A stretch of 64,000 nucleotides of DNA from Buttiauxella sp049686335 (GCF_049686335.1 NZ_JBAVHX010000004.1:1-64000), one strand, 5' to 3'; counted from the stretch's first letter, positions 24,580 through 34,838 are shown. A program made the numbers and translations. The notes: a model not told the origin generated them from the sequence alone.

Positions 24580-26271
24580 TTAAAACGTCGCCCAATTGTC
24601 GTCATCGTTCACCACGGTGCGCGACAATGGCGACGACTTCTTCGGCGTCTCGCGCTTCGCCACCACCTGGTGATGATGACTGTCTAAACGGAAAATACCC
24701 ACCGCGGCGGTTAACCGCGCGGCCTGCTCTTCGAGGGACGACGCGGCCGCTGACGCCTCTTCAACTAACGAGGCGTTCTGTTGCGTCACATTATCCATCT
24801 CGTTGATGGCAATACCCACTTGCTCGATACCCCGGCTTTGTTCATCCGATGCGGCCGCAATTTCCTGCATGATATCGGTGACACGCCGCACTGCGCTCAC
24901 GATACCGGTCATGGTTTCTCCGGCATGTGCCACCTGGCTTGAACCGCTATCAACCAGCGAAACCGACTCGCTAATCAGCCCCTCGATCTCTTTCGCCGCC
25001 TGCGCACTGCGTTGTGCCAGGGTGCGCACTTCGGTTGCAACCACTGCAAAACCGCGCCCCTGCTCACCGGCACGCGCCGCTTCTACCGCCGCATTGAGCG
25101 CCAGAATATTGGTCTGGAAGGCGATGCTATTGATGACCGCGGTTATCTCAGAAATTTTCTTTGAACTGGATGAGATATTGTTCATGGTGCTGACCACACC
25201 CGAGACAATACGCCCGCCATCACTGGCTTTGTGCGAGGCTTCCTCAGCCAGTTTGGTGGCGTGATGAGCGTTATCCGCGTTCTGTTTCACTGTGGCGGTT
25301 AACTGCTCCATGCTGGCGGCCGTTTGTTCCAGTGCCGCCACTTGTTGTTCGGTGCGGGCAGACAAATCGGTATTGCCCGCAGAAATCTCGCTGGTGCCCT
25401 GATAAATCGCTTCGGCACCTAAACGCACCTCGCCGACGGTATTCACCAGTGACGCCTGCATTTCTTGTAAGTTCTGATTGAGCTTGCCGATTTCACTACG
25501 ACCATGGGCTAGCGGTGCCAGGGTTAAATCCCCCTGAGCGATATGCTCGATGCGCGTAGCCGCTTGTTGCAGCGGTTGTATCACCACACGACGCAGCACC
25601 ACAAAGGTGAAAGCAGTCATGAAAATGGCCAGTGCAAACGCGCCTGCCATCAACATCACACTCAAATGCGAGCGTTCCTGAGCCTGCTCTTTCAGGGCAA
25701 TCGCCCGTTCGGTACGGATCTGCGCCGCCTGTTCCAGAACCTTGCTGTAGTCCGCATCCAGCTTTCGTGCCTCTTCGTTTTCATGGTTGATGATGGCTTC
25801 AAACATGCCGTTTTTGGCATATTTCATCATTGGCTCCATGCCTTTCTTCAGGTAGTCGCTGAAGCGGGTGCGCAGCTGGCTATCCAGCGCATCACCTTCA
25901 TCAACATTGTCGGCACGCGCCATATAAATGTCGAAACCGGCCTGTGCTTGCTTCATCAGTCTGTCGGCTTCAGCAATATTGAACTTCATATCCTCCATGT
26001 CAGCCACGCGCCCTGCCGCACCCGCATGAATGATGTTTAAACGCGCACTGCGCAGATTGGTTGAGCTGTCGGAAAGACCGATGCGCACCTGAATTTCATC
26101 GGTGACGTCTTGCAACGCCTTGTCACTTTGCACCAAAAAGTAGCTCGCCAGCCCAACGCACAAGGCGAACAGCACTAAAATCCCAACCAGAATGGAGGTA
26201 AACAGTGGCACCAAACGAATGTGATGCCAGAAACGCACAGTCCCCTGCGGGGAGATTTTTGTCTTTGCCAT
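24580..26271 (-). CDS. Methyl-accepting chemotaxis protein with CheR-docking pentapeptide
   Basis: 563 residues from the ATG at 26271 (AAGGAC site). Transmembrane helix 1 near 20-45 (LFTSILVGILVLFALCVGLA), a periplasmic four-helix-bundle sensor of about 150 residues, helix 2 near 190-215 (VMLMAGAFALAIFMTAFTFV), a HAMP segment (RRVVIQPLQQAATRIEHIA), then the signalling domain with the conserved hairpin tip EVRTLAQRSAQAAKEI. It ends in NWATF, matching the NWxxF tether for CheR/CheB found on Tsr and Tar, so it is a full, high-abundance-type receptor. The sensor ligand is unknown. A possible sigma-28 promoter lies upstream. Confidence 0.9.
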   Translation of the reverse strand: MAKTKISPQGTVRFWHHIRLVPLFTSILVGILVLFALCVGLASYFLVQSDKALQDVTDEIQVRIGLSDSSTNLRSARLNIIHAGAAGRVADMEDMKFNIAEADRLMKQAQAGFDIYMARADNVDEGDALDSQLRTRFSDYLKKGMEPMMKYAKNGMFEAIINHENEEARKLDADYSKVLEQAAQIRTERAIALKEQAQERSHLSVMLMAGAFALAIFMTAFTFVVLRRVVIQPLQQAATRIEHIAQGDLTLAPLAHGRSEIGKLNQNLQEMQASLVNTVGEVRLGAEAIYQGTSEISAGNTDLSARTEQQVAALEQTAASMEQLTATVKQNADNAHHATKLAEEASHKASDGGRIVSGVVSTMNNISSSSKKISEITAVINSIAFQTNILALNAAVEAARAGEQGRGFAVVATEVRTLAQRSAQAAKEIEGLISESVSLVDSGSSQVAHAGETMTGIVSAVRRVTDIMQEIAAASDEQSRGIEQVGIAINEMDNVTQQNASLVEEASAAASSLEEQAARLTAAVGIFRLDSHHHQVVAKRETPKKSSPLSRTVVNDDDNWATF

Positions 26272-26314
26272 GTCCTTGGTTTCTCTTTTGTAAAAGGATA
26301 TTGCTGTAAGCAGG

Positions 26315-26341
26315 TCATCGGCCTGGCGAAACCAAAGGTTG
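26315..26341 (-). promoter_or_regulatory. Possible sigma-28 (FliA) promoter for the chemoreceptor
   Basis: On the minus strand CAACCTTT, an 11-base spacer and GCCGATGA match the sigma-28 consensus TAAAGTTT-N11-GCCGATAA at 5 of 8 and 7 of 8 positions. The -10 lies 43 bases before the start codon, and chemoreceptor genes are usually FliA-dependent. Confidence 0.45.
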
Positions 26342-26512
26342 AAGATAAAGTCGTCGTTTTGTGGAGGGGTTAACAAAATTATGTTTAAAAGATAACCAGA
26401 TCACAGTTTCTTATGAAATTAACCGGGCTTACATGAGGGTTAAACAGGAGTAAACTATTTGTAATGATTAATGGTGGACCGCGTGCGGTCGCCCAAAGGA
26501 TGTACCGTTAAT

Positions 26513-28810
26513 ATGAAATTTAAATCTGCAATAAAACCCTATCATGCTGCCGCCGGTGGCTGGGGCTCGCTTGAAGCTACCACTCGCTTTGTTATCGATA
26601 GCAAACACGCCTTAAAAAACCTGCGCAACCTGATGCGCATGAACAAAGCCAAAGGGTTTGACTGCCCGGGGTGTGCATGGGGTGATGATAATAAAAGTAC
26701 CTTTAGCTTCTGCGAGAATGGCGCGAAAGCCGTCACCTGGGAAGCGACGCGCCGTTTCATCGACCATGAATTTTTCGCCCGGCACAGCGTCAGTAAGCTC
26801 TACCAACAAAGCGATTATTTCCTTGAATATCAAGGACGCCTCACCGAACCTTTGTCATACAACCCGCAGACCGACCATTACGAAGCAATAAGCTGGGATG
26901 ACGCGCTTGCGCTTATCGCTCAACATATCAAAGCGCTGGATAATCCCGACCAGATGGAGCTGTATACCTCCGGTCGCGCCAGCAACGAAGCCTCTTATCT
27001 GTATCAATTGTTTGGCCGTATGGTGGGGACGAACAACTTCCCTGACTGCTCGAACATGTGTCACGAAGCCAGCGGATCAGGGCTTAAGCGCAGCATTGGC
27101 GTGGGTAAAGGCACTATTCATCTCAATGATTTTGATAAAGCCAGTGCAATTTTCGTGTTTGGTCAAAACCCGGGCACCAACCATCCACGCATGTTGCACA
27201 GCCTGCGTCACGCCGCAGAAAACGGCGCGCAAATCGTCACCTTTAATACGCTACGCGAACGTGGCCTTGAGCGTTTTGCCGATCCGCAAAAGCCATTAGA
27301 AGTGGTCACGCCACTTGCTGGAAACATCAGCACCTATTACTACCAGCCGAATTTGGGCGGTGACATGGCGGCCATTCGCGGTATGGCGAAAGCGTTGCTG
27401 GAAACCCATCGTGCGCAACTGGCGCAAGGCGGCACGGGCATTTTTGACCGTCAATTTATCGATGAACAAACCCATGGCGTGGAAGCGTGGTTTGCCGAAG
27501 TCGATAACACCCGCTGGGAACACATCATCCAGCAGTCTGGTTTGAGCGAACAGCAAATACGCGATGCCGCCGCAGTCTGGCAGCAGGCCGGGCGTGTGAT
27601 TTGCACCTGGGCGATGGGAATAACCCAGCATAAACATTCGCTCAATACGGTGCGTGAAATCGTTAACCTGCAACTATTGGGCGGCCATTTGGGTAAAGAA
27701 GGTGCCGGACTTTGCCCGGTACGCGGCCACAGTAATGTGCAGGGCAACCGCACCATGGGTATTGATGAAAAACCTTCTGCGGCGATGCTCGACAGTCTGG
27801 CTGCGCATTTTGATTTTGAACCGCCACGCGCGCAGGGCCATAACACCGTCGAAGCACTTGCCGCCATGTTGCGCGATGAAGTGAAAGTGCTGATTACCCT
27901 TGGCGGGAATCTCGCGGCGGCGGCACCTGACAGCCCGCGCACCGAAGAAGCGTTGCAGCGCTGCGGCCTGACCGTCCATATCAGCACCAAACTTAACCGT
28001 AGCCATCTGGTGCCGGGTCAAGCCGCGCTTATTTTGCCAACCCTTGGGCGTACTGAAGAAGACATGCAAGCCAGCGGACGTCAGTTCATTACTGTCGAAG
28101 ACTCGTTCAGCATGGTGCATGCCTCCGAAGGGATCGGCAAACCGATTGCAGACACGCAACGTTCAGAAACCGCGATTGTCTGTGGGATCGCCAACGCCGT
28201 GCTGGGGCGTGAGAAGCTCGACTGGCTGGCACTGGCTGATGATTACAATCTGATTCGCGACCATATCGCCGCCACCGTGCCGGGCTTTAAAGACTTCAAC
28301 CAGCAATGTGAGAAACCCGGTGGTTTCTATTTGGGCAATGCAGCGGCCGAATTGCGTTTTAATACGCCATCGGGCAAAGCTGAATTCAGCGCCGCCCCGC
28401 TGCCAGCGTCTCTGTTCGGGGAGGTAAACGCACCGTTTGTACTGCAAACTTTGCGCTCCCACGACCAGTACAACACCACCATTTATGGGCTGGACGATCG
28501 TTACCGTGGTGTTTACGGCCAGCGTGAAGTGTTGTTTATCAATCCGGAAGATCTTGCGGCACTGGAATTACGTGACGGCGATTTAGTGGATATTGAAACT
28601 ATCTGGAATGACGGAATTACCCGTAAAGTCAGCGGATTCAAAATCGTGCCGTACAATATTCCCCGTGGCAATCTGGCTGCGTATTACCCTGAAACGAACC
28701 CATTGGTTCCCCTGACCAGCGTCGGTGATGGCACAGGCACGCCAACCTCAAAATCTGTACCGGTCAAAATCAGCCGTAGCGCGGCTGTGGCAGATAAACG
28801 CATCGCTTAA
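26513..28810 (+). CDS. ydeP: YdeP-type FdhF-like molybdopterin oxidoreductase
   Basis: 765 residues from the ATG at 26513; AAAGGA lies 13 bases upstream. It follows E. coli YdeP throughout: YHAAAGGWGSLEA, GFDCPGCAWGDDN, FYxSGRxSNEA-like YTSGRASNEASYLYQLFGR, NNFPDCSNMCHEASG, GHSNVQGNRTMGI and RSHDQYNTTIYGLDDRYRG. It belongs to the formate dehydrogenase alpha/DMSO reductase family and should bind bis-MGD with an N-terminal Fe-S cluster. The substrate is unknown; in E. coli YdeP is tied to acid resistance. No partner subunit or FdhD-type gene is next to it. Confidence 0.88.
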   Translation: MKFKSAIKPYHAAAGGWGSLEATTRFVIDSKHALKNLRNLMRMNKAKGFDCPGCAWGDDNKSTFSFCENGAKAVTWEATRRFIDHEFFARHSVSKLYQQSDYFLEYQGRLTEPLSYNPQTDHYEAISWDDALALIAQHIKALDNPDQMELYTSGRASNEASYLYQLFGRMVGTNNFPDCSNMCHEASGSGLKRSIGVGKGTIHLNDFDKASAIFVFGQNPGTNHPRMLHSLRHAAENGAQIVTFNTLRERGLERFADPQKPLEVVTPLAGNISTYYYQPNLGGDMAAIRGMAKALLETHRAQLAQGGTGIFDRQFIDEQTHGVEAWFAEVDNTRWEHIIQQSGLSEQQIRDAAAVWQQAGRVICTWAMGITQHKHSLNTVREIVNLQLLGGHLGKEGAGLCPVRGHSNVQGNRTMGIDEKPSAAMLDSLAAHFDFEPPRAQGHNTVEALAAMLRDEVKVLITLGGNLAAAAPDSPRTEEALQRCGLTVHISTKLNRSHLVPGQAALILPTLGRTEEDMQASGRQFITVEDSFSMVHASEGIGKPIADTQRSETAIVCGIANAVLGREKLDWLALADDYNLIRDHIAATVPGFKDFNQQCEKPGGFYLGNAAAELRFNTPSGKAEFSAAPLPASLFGEVNAPFVLQTLRSHDQYNTTIYGLDDRYRGVYGQREVLFINPEDLAALELRDGDLVDIETIWNDGITRKVSGFKIVPYNIPRGNLAAYYPETNPLVPLTSVGDGTGTPTSKSVPVKISRSAAVADKRIA

Positions 28811-29110
28811 AAGCAAAAACCTCGTGTCGGGTAACGTTCAGCTTACCCGACCAATCCCCTCATCCAGTTACCCATTCGCAATAAATGCGAAATTTCTCAT
28901 TAACAACTTTGCAATATCATAACGGGAGATTATGATATCCGCACATTAACCATTTGGTTCATTAATATGTAATCGCTTCCATTTAACCCCCGTTAAACGC
29001 GAGTCGCTACGTTAATCATGACACCAGGCGGTACAAATCGAACGATCTCCTGCGACAAGGAGACGTTGTTGCAAATGAAGTGTGCGGACACACTTCGACA
29101 GGAGAATGGT
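28811..29110. promoter_or_regulatory. Gap with terminator-like hairpin and inverted repeat before gcd
   Basis: A GTCGGGTAA/TTACCCGAC hairpin at 28826-28851 may end ydeP transcription, though no T-run follows. Nearer gcd, ATATCATAA and TTATGATAT (28914-28938, 7-base loop) form a perfect 9-bp inverted repeat that could be an operator. Nothing else is visible. Confidence 0.45.
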
Positions 29111-31501
29111 ATGGAAAGGTACACTCCCCCGCGCGGCCTGGCATTAGGGCTGCTCTGGGTTCTTGGCGGGCTGATGGCTTTAATTGGCCTCGCGATAGGT
29201 ATTGGCGGAGCTTATCTCGTCGCACTGGGCGGGAGCTTTTACTTCCTGCTGATGGGCATCGCGATGCTTATCTCCGCTGTTTTGATTCTGAGAAAGAAAA
29301 TCGCAGGCCTGGTACTTTATGGTCTGGCATTCATCTGCTCTATATTTTGGGCGATTAGCGATGCGGGCATGGATTTCTGGCCGCTGTTTTCGCGCCTGTT
29401 TACCTTCGCGGTGCTGGCTTTCCTGGCCGCCATTGCCTGGCCAATTTTACGTGCAGCACGTACTCGTGCGCCGGTAAAAAAAGCGCCAGCTTATGGCATC
29501 GCCGCCCTGCTCGCGGTTTGTATGTTGGTGAGCGCGGGCTGGATGTTTGTGCCACAGGTACAAGTTGCCGCCAATGAAGAGGTGCCGGTAAAACCGGTTA
29601 CGGCGGATACTGCGCAAAAAGACTGGAAGCACTGGGGGAATACCACCCATGGCGACCGTTTTGCCGCACTTGATCAAATCAACAAAGGCAACGTTAGCGA
29701 GCTGAAAGTAGCGTGGACTGCCCACACGGGTGATATTCCACAAAGCAACGGTTCAGGTGCTGAAGATCAAAACACCCCATTGCAAGTTGGCGACACGCTG
29801 TTTGTCTGTACGCCATACAGCAAAGTGCTGGCGCTGGATGTGGATTCCGGTAAAGAAAAATGGCGTTTTGACAGTAAAGCGACCGCGCCAAACTGGCAGC
29901 GTTGCCGTGGCCTCGGTTATTTTGAGGAAACCACTCAACAAGCCACAGCACCGGTAGCTGACACCGCACAACCTGCGGCCTGCCCTCGCCGCCTGTTCCT
30001 GCCAACCACCGATGCACGCCTGCTGGCGATTAACGCCGATAACGGCAAATTATGCGAAGACTTTGGTGACCACGGTACCGTGGATTTGAAAGTCGGCATG
30101 GGTGAAGTCAAACCGGGCTATTACCAGCAAACTTCTACGCCACTGGTGGCGGGGAATGTCGTGGTGGTAGGCGGTCGTGTGGCGGATAACTTCTCCACCG
30201 GCGAGCCTCCGGGTGTCGTGCGCGCTTATGACGTTCACACCGGCAAACTGGCGTGGGCATGGGATCCGGGCAACCCGGCGATTACCGGCGTTCCGCCGGA
30301 AGGTCAGACCTATACGCGCGGCACACCGAACGTCTGGTCTGCCATGTCTTACGACGAGAAACTCGGCCTGATTTATCTGCCGACGGGTAACGCGACGCCT
30401 GATTTCTTCGGCGGCACACGTACCGCGCAAGACGATAAATACAGCTCCTCAATTGTTGCAGTGGATGCAGCAACCGGACAGGTACGCTGGCATTTCCAGA
30501 CCACTCACCACGACCTGTGGGATTTCGACCTGCCATCACAGCCGCTGCTGTATGACTTGCCAGACGGCAAAGGCAGCACCACACCGGTGATTGTCCAGAC
30601 CTCAAAGCAAGGCATGATCTTCATGCTTAACCGTGAAACCGGTGAACCGGTCGCGAAAGTGGAAGAACGTCCGGTTCCGCAGGGCAATATCGAAGGCGAA
30701 CGCTACTCGAAAACCCAGCCGTACTCTGTCGGGATGCCAATGATTGGCAATCAAACCCTGAAAGAGTCGGATATGTGGGGCGCAACCCCTATCGATTTGC
30801 TGATTTGCCGTATCGAATTTAAAGGGATGCGTCATGAAGGCGTCTACACGCCGCCAGGTCTGGATCGTTCCCTGCAATTCCCCGGTTCGCTGGGCGGGAT
30901 GAACTGGGGCAGCGTTTCTGTTGATCCGAACAACAGCCTGATGTTCGTTAACGATATGCGTCTGGGGCTGGCAAACTACATGGTGCCGCGGGCAAACGTC
31001 GCCAAAAATGCCAGCGGTATCGAGATGGGTATCGTTCCAATGGACGGCACACCGTTTGGCGCGATGCGCGAGCGTTTCCTCTCGCCGCTGGGTATTCCTT
31101 GCCAGAAACCACCGTTCGGTACCATGTCTGCGGTTGACCTGAAATCCGGGAAAGTGGTCTGGCAGGTGCCGGTAGGTACGGTGCAGGATACCGGCCCGCT
31201 GGGGATCCGCATGCATATGCCTATTCCAATCGGTATGCCTACGCTGGGTGCGTCGCTTTCGACACAGTCCGGCCTGCTGTTCTTCGCCGGTACCCAGGAT
31301 TTCTATCTGCGCGCCTTTGATACGGCGAACGGTAAGGAAATCTGGAAATCACGTTTGCCAGTGGGCAGCCAGTCCGGCCCAATGACTTACGTGTCACCGA
31401 AAACCGGCAAGCAATACATCGTGATTAACGCAGGCGGTGCTCGTCAGTCTCCAGACCGTGGCGATTACATCATTGCTTACGCGTTACCAGACGCGAAATA
31501 A
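29111..31501 (+). CDS. gcd: Membrane-bound PQQ-dependent glucose dehydrogenase
   Basis: 796 residues from the ATG at 29111 (GGAG six bases upstream), the same length as E. coli Gcd. Five hydrophobic helices occupy residues ~10-140 (LALGLLWVLGGLMALIGLAI onward), anchoring the protein and passing electrons to ubiquinone. The periplasmic quinoprotein beta-propeller follows: DWKHWGNTTHGDRFAALDQI, PLQVGDTLFVCTPYSKVLAL, RCRGLGYF, TTHHDLWDFDLPSQPLL and GGMNWGSVSVDP. It oxidises glucose to gluconolactone in the periplasm and needs PQQ and a divalent metal. No pqq genes are in this window, so PQQ comes from elsewhere on the chromosome or the medium. Confidence 0.95.
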   Translation: MERYTPPRGLALGLLWVLGGLMALIGLAIGIGGAYLVALGGSFYFLLMGIAMLISAVLILRKKIAGLVLYGLAFICSIFWAISDAGMDFWPLFSRLFTFAVLAFLAAIAWPILRAARTRAPVKKAPAYGIAALLAVCMLVSAGWMFVPQVQVAANEEVPVKPVTADTAQKDWKHWGNTTHGDRFAALDQINKGNVSELKVAWTAHTGDIPQSNGSGAEDQNTPLQVGDTLFVCTPYSKVLALDVDSGKEKWRFDSKATAPNWQRCRGLGYFEETTQQATAPVADTAQPAACPRRLFLPTTDARLLAINADNGKLCEDFGDHGTVDLKVGMGEVKPGYYQQTSTPLVAGNVVVVGGRVADNFSTGEPPGVVRAYDVHTGKLAWAWDPGNPAITGVPPEGQTYTRGTPNVWSAMSYDEKLGLIYLPTGNATPDFFGGTRTAQDDKYSSSIVAVDAATGQVRWHFQTTHHDLWDFDLPSQPLLYDLPDGKGSTTPVIVQTSKQGMIFMLNRETGEPVAKVEERPVPQGNIEGERYSKTQPYSVGMPMIGNQTLKESDMWGATPIDLLICRIEFKGMRHEGVYTPPGLDRSLQFPGSLGGMNWGSVSVDPNNSLMFVNDMRLGLANYMVPRANVAKNASGIEMGIVPMDGTPFGAMRERFLSPLGIPCQKPPFGTMSAVDLKSGKVVWQVPVGTVQDTGPLGIRMHMPIPIGMPTLGASLSTQSGLLFFAGTQDFYLRAFDTANGKEIWKSRLPVGSQSGPMTYVSPKTGKQYIVINAGGARQSPDRGDYIIAYALPDAK

Positions 31502-31507
31502 GCGATA

Positions 31508-31540
31508 AAAAAACGGGTGCATTTGCACCCGTTTTACTTT
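31508..31540 (+). terminator. Intrinsic terminator of gcd
   Basis: AAAACGGGTGCA and TGCACCCGTTTT form a strong stem with a very short loop directly after the gcd stop, followed by ACTTTTT. Because the flanks are A-rich and T-rich it could work in both directions, also serving the convergent DppA-like gene. Confidence 0.85.
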
Positions 31541-31570
31541 TTATCATTTGTTGGCTGCGTTGACGTAAAT

Positions 31571-31647
31571 GGTGGATGACGCTAACGCTTATCCCCCCTA
31601 CTACGAGCGTTAGCGTTTCACAGGTCGGATAAGCTTGCGTCATCCAA
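31571..31647. repeat. Two REP-like palindromic units
   Basis: GGTGGATGACGCTAACGCTT at 31571 and a shortened GGTCGGATAAGCTTGCGTC unit at 31623, in opposite orientation, belong to the same family as the units near 3.1 and 24.4 kb. They lie between the gcd terminator and the end of the DppA-like gene. Confidence 0.8.
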
Positions 31648-31654
31648 CAACCAA

Positions 31655-33256
31655 TTACTTCACATCTGCCTGATAAAAAATGTGCTTACCAAACGGATCG
31701 ACTTCGTATCCGCTGACTTCTTTGCGAACCGGCTCGAAAATCGTCGAATGGGCAATCATCACCGCTGGCATTTGGTCATGCATCATCTGCTGCGCTTCTT
31801 TGTATAACGCCACACGTTTTTCGTGATCGCTCGAGGTTCTCGCTTCCAGAATCAATTTATCAAATGGCTGGTAACACCATTTTGCTGAGTTGGAACCGCC
31901 ATCTGCCGAACGGCAGGTGAATAACGGGCCAAAGAAGTTATCCGGGTCGCCCGTGGCTGTCGTCCAGCCCATCAACGCCGCCTGATGCTCGCCGTCTTTC
32001 ACGCGTTTTAAATACTCGCCCCACTCGTAGGTCACCACTTTTGCCGTCACGCCAATTTTCGCCCAGTCGGCCTGAATCATCTCGGCCATACGTTTAGCAT
32101 TCGGGTTATACGGACGCTGCACCGGCATCGCCCACAGGTCGATGGTCATGCCGTTGGCAAAACCCGCCTCTTTGAGTAACGCTTTGGCTTTTTCCGGAGA
32201 ATATTCATAATCTTTCAGCGAGTCGTCAGCGCTCCAGATCCCCGGCGGTAACAGATTTTTAGCCGCCGTGCCGGTGCCACGGAATACCGCTTCAATAATG
32301 GCTGGTTTATTAATCGCCATCGCCAACGCCTGGCGGACTTTGACGTTGTCCAGCGGTGCTTTCTGGGTGTTGAATGCCAGGAAGCCAGTATTCAGCCCCG
32401 CTTTTTGCATCAGATTAATGTCGGCGTTTTCCTTCAGGCGCGGCAGATCTGCCGGATTCGGGAAGGGCATCACCTGGCACTCGTTCTTCTCGAGTTTTGC
32501 CACGCGCACCGAGGCATCTGGCGTTATCGAGAACACCAGTTTGTCGATTTTAGCTTTGCCCTGCCAGTATTCCGGGAATGCGGTGAACAGAATGCGCGAG
32601 TCTTTTTGATATTGCGCCAGGCGGTATGGCCCGGTGCCGACAGGATCCATATCCACACGTTCCGGGGTACCGGCTTTTAGCATCGCATCGGCGTATTCAG
32701 CAGAAAGAATGGAGGCGAAATACCAACCCAGATCGGCAATAAATGGTGCCTCTGCGTGTGCCAGCGTGAAACGCACGGTATTATCGTCGACTTTATCAAT
32801 CGCCGTAATTAATTTTCCGAACTCAAGACTTTCGAAATTAGAATAGTTTCCGTTGGAAACATTATGATAAGGGTGTTTGGGATCTTTCTGGCGCATAAAC
32901 GAGAAGATGACATCGTCTGCGTTAAAGTCGCGGGAGGGTTTGAAGTATTTATTGCTCTGGAACTTAACCCCTTTGCGCAGATGGAAAGTGTAAACCTTAC
33001 CGTCTTGGCTAATGTCCCAACTTTCTGCGAGGCTGGGCTGCAACTCTGTGGTGCCTGTTTTGAAATCAACCAGACGGTTATAAACCGGCACCGCGCTGGC
33101 ATCCACACTGGTACCCGATGTATATAACTGCGGATTAAAGTTTTCCGGTGATCCTTCGGAGCAATATACCAAAGTCTTTGCCGCGACAGTGGAACTGACT
33201 GTCAGCGCCGCTATTATCAATGCAAGTTTTGTGGTTGTTGTGGTGATAGTTTTCAT
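31655..33256 (-). CDS. dppA: DppA-like dipeptide-binding protein, orphan
   Basis: 533 residues from the ATG at 33256; AAGGG lies seven bases upstream and the longer frame would need GTG. After a signal peptide ending STVAA, the mature start KTLVYCSEGSPENFNPQL is very close to E. coli DppA, as are VFSITPDASVRVAKLEKNEC, MPVQRPYNPNAKRMAEMIQ and AHSTIFEPVRKEVSGYEVD. It binds di- or oligopeptides in the periplasm and hands them to an ABC permease. No dppBCDF genes follow, so this is either a second DppA or a detached copy using a permease encoded elsewhere. It is divergent from pepT, 124 bases apart, which suggests linked peptide uptake and hydrolysis. Confidence 0.88.
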   Translation of the reverse strand: MKTITTTTTKLALIIAALTVSSTVAAKTLVYCSEGSPENFNPQLYTSGTSVDASAVPVYNRLVDFKTGTTELQPSLAESWDISQDGKVYTFHLRKGVKFQSNKYFKPSRDFNADDVIFSFMRQKDPKHPYHNVSNGNYSNFESLEFGKLITAIDKVDDNTVRFTLAHAEAPFIADLGWYFASILSAEYADAMLKAGTPERVDMDPVGTGPYRLAQYQKDSRILFTAFPEYWQGKAKIDKLVFSITPDASVRVAKLEKNECQVMPFPNPADLPRLKENADINLMQKAGLNTGFLAFNTQKAPLDNVKVRQALAMAINKPAIIEAVFRGTGTAAKNLLPPGIWSADDSLKDYEYSPEKAKALLKEAGFANGMTIDLWAMPVQRPYNPNAKRMAEMIQADWAKIGVTAKVVTYEWGEYLKRVKDGEHQAALMGWTTATGDPDNFFGPLFTCRSADGGSNSAKWCYQPFDKLILEARTSSDHEKRVALYKEAQQMMHDQMPAVMIAHSTIFEPVRKEVSGYEVDPFGKHIFYQADVK

Positions 33257-33380
33257 GCCTGCCCTTATATTTATATTTTTCACCCAGAATAATGCTTGTA
33301 CAAAGCAACTTAATAAATAACATTAAAAGTCGCATGCAAACAAATGAATATATTCGTCGATACTAAAAGAAGGAATAACG

Positions 33381-34610
33381 ATGACCACGCAACTCACTGA
33401 CCAATTAACCAGGCGGTTCTTCCGCTATCTGGCCATTACCAGCCAAAGCAAGGCGGGTACTGCCACGTTGCCAAGCACACCTGGGCAACATGAAATGGCG
33501 CAACTACTGGCGCGCGAGCTGCGTGAACTGGGTCTGGATAACGTGGTTATTGATGAGCACGCCACCGTGACTGCCGTCAAAAAAGGCAATGTTGCGGGTG
33601 CCCCACGCGTAGGGTTTATCACGCATATTGATACGGTGGATGTGGGTTTATCGCCAGATATTTATCCGCAAGTGTTACGTTTTAACGGCGAAGATTTATG
33701 CCTCAATCAAGAAAAGGATATTTGGCTACGCACCGCTGAGCATCCGGAAATTCTCGCCTATCCAGACGAAGATATTATTTTTAGCGATGGCACCAGCGTA
33801 CTGGGAGCGGATAATAAAGCCGCCGTCACCGTGGTCATGGCGATGCTGGAAAACCTGACGCCAGAAATGCGACATGGCGATATTGTCGTCGCGTTTGTTC
33901 CCGATGAAGAAATTGGATTATGTGGTGCAAAAGCGTTGGATCTTGCGCGCTTTGATGTGGATTTTGCCTGGACTATCGACTGCTGTGAATTAGGTGAAGT
34001 GGTGTATGAAAACTTTAATGCCGCGCATGCTGAGATTCGTTTTACCGGTGTAACCGCCCATCCGATGTCCGCAAAAGGGGTATTAGTGAACCCGCTGTTG
34101 ATGGCCCATGATTTCATCAGTCATTTCGACCGCAATCAAACCCCGGAAAACACCGAAGGCCGTGAAGGTTATATTTGGTTTAACGGCATGCATACCACGC
34201 AAAATGACGCGGTATTAAAGGCGAATATCCGTGATTTTGATACCCAGTCGTTTGAAGCACGCAAACAACAGATCCGCGACGTTGCGGCTAAAATTGCCGC
34301 TCAACACCCAACCGCAAAAGTTGATGTCGAGATAAGCGATACTTACAGCAATATCAGCAACGCTATCAAAGAGGATCGTCGGGCCATTGATCTCATCTTC
34401 GACGCCATGAAAGAGTTGAATATCGAACCCAAGATCATTCCTATGCGCGGCGGCACTGACGGTGCGGCACTGTCCGCAAAAGGATTATTAACGCCGAACT
34501 TCTTTACCGGTGCGCATAACTTCCATTCCAAATTCGAATTCCTGCCCCTGCGCGCCTTTGAAGCCTCTTACAACGTCGCGTTAAAGCTATGTCTATTAGC
34601 GGCTAAATAA
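33381..34610 (+). CDS. pepT: Peptidase T (tripeptidase)
   Basis: 409 residues, matching E. coli PepT (408). It is an M20B di-zinc aminotripeptidase: metal ligands in FITHIDTVD (His, catalytic Asp) and VLGADNKAA (bridging Asp), the catalytic Glu pair in VPDEEIGLCG, then Asp in WTIDCCELGE and the last His in TGAHNFHSKFEF. It removes the N-terminal residue from tripeptides in the cytoplasm. AGAAGGAATAACG forms the ribosome-binding site. In enteric bacteria pepT is FNR-controlled; I did not find a convincing FNR site in the short divergent region. It marks the left flank of the microcompartment locus. Confidence 0.93.
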   Translation: MTTQLTDQLTRRFFRYLAITSQSKAGTATLPSTPGQHEMAQLLARELRELGLDNVVIDEHATVTAVKKGNVAGAPRVGFITHIDTVDVGLSPDIYPQVLRFNGEDLCLNQEKDIWLRTAEHPEILAYPDEDIIFSDGTSVLGADNKAAVTVVMAMLENLTPEMRHGDIVVAFVPDEEIGLCGAKALDLARFDVDFAWTIDCCELGEVVYENFNAAHAEIRFTGVTAHPMSAKGVLVNPLLMAHDFISHFDRNQTPENTEGREGYIWFNGMHTTQNDAVLKANIRDFDTQSFEARKQQIRDVAAKIAAQHPTAKVDVEISDTYSNISNAIKEDRRAIDLIFDAMKELNIEPKIIPMRGGTDGAALSAKGLLTPNFFTGAHNFHSKFEFLPLRAFEASYNVALKLCLLAAK

Positions 34611-34838
34611 AGAATGTTACGGGTAAACGCTTAATCGTCTGCCCGTTCATTATCCCATCGTGATTGTAAAAATATTGTTGTCAGAAATTTAACACATCAA
34701 CTTAATTAACAATCGCTCAGTCATGTTAACACATAGTTTAGAGTATTCCTGCCCGATGTGACCCGATTCAATCTTTATCTGGAATCTTTAGTGTATATTT
34801 TCGAGTGCAATAGAGAATATCTGCAGTCGGAAACCAAA

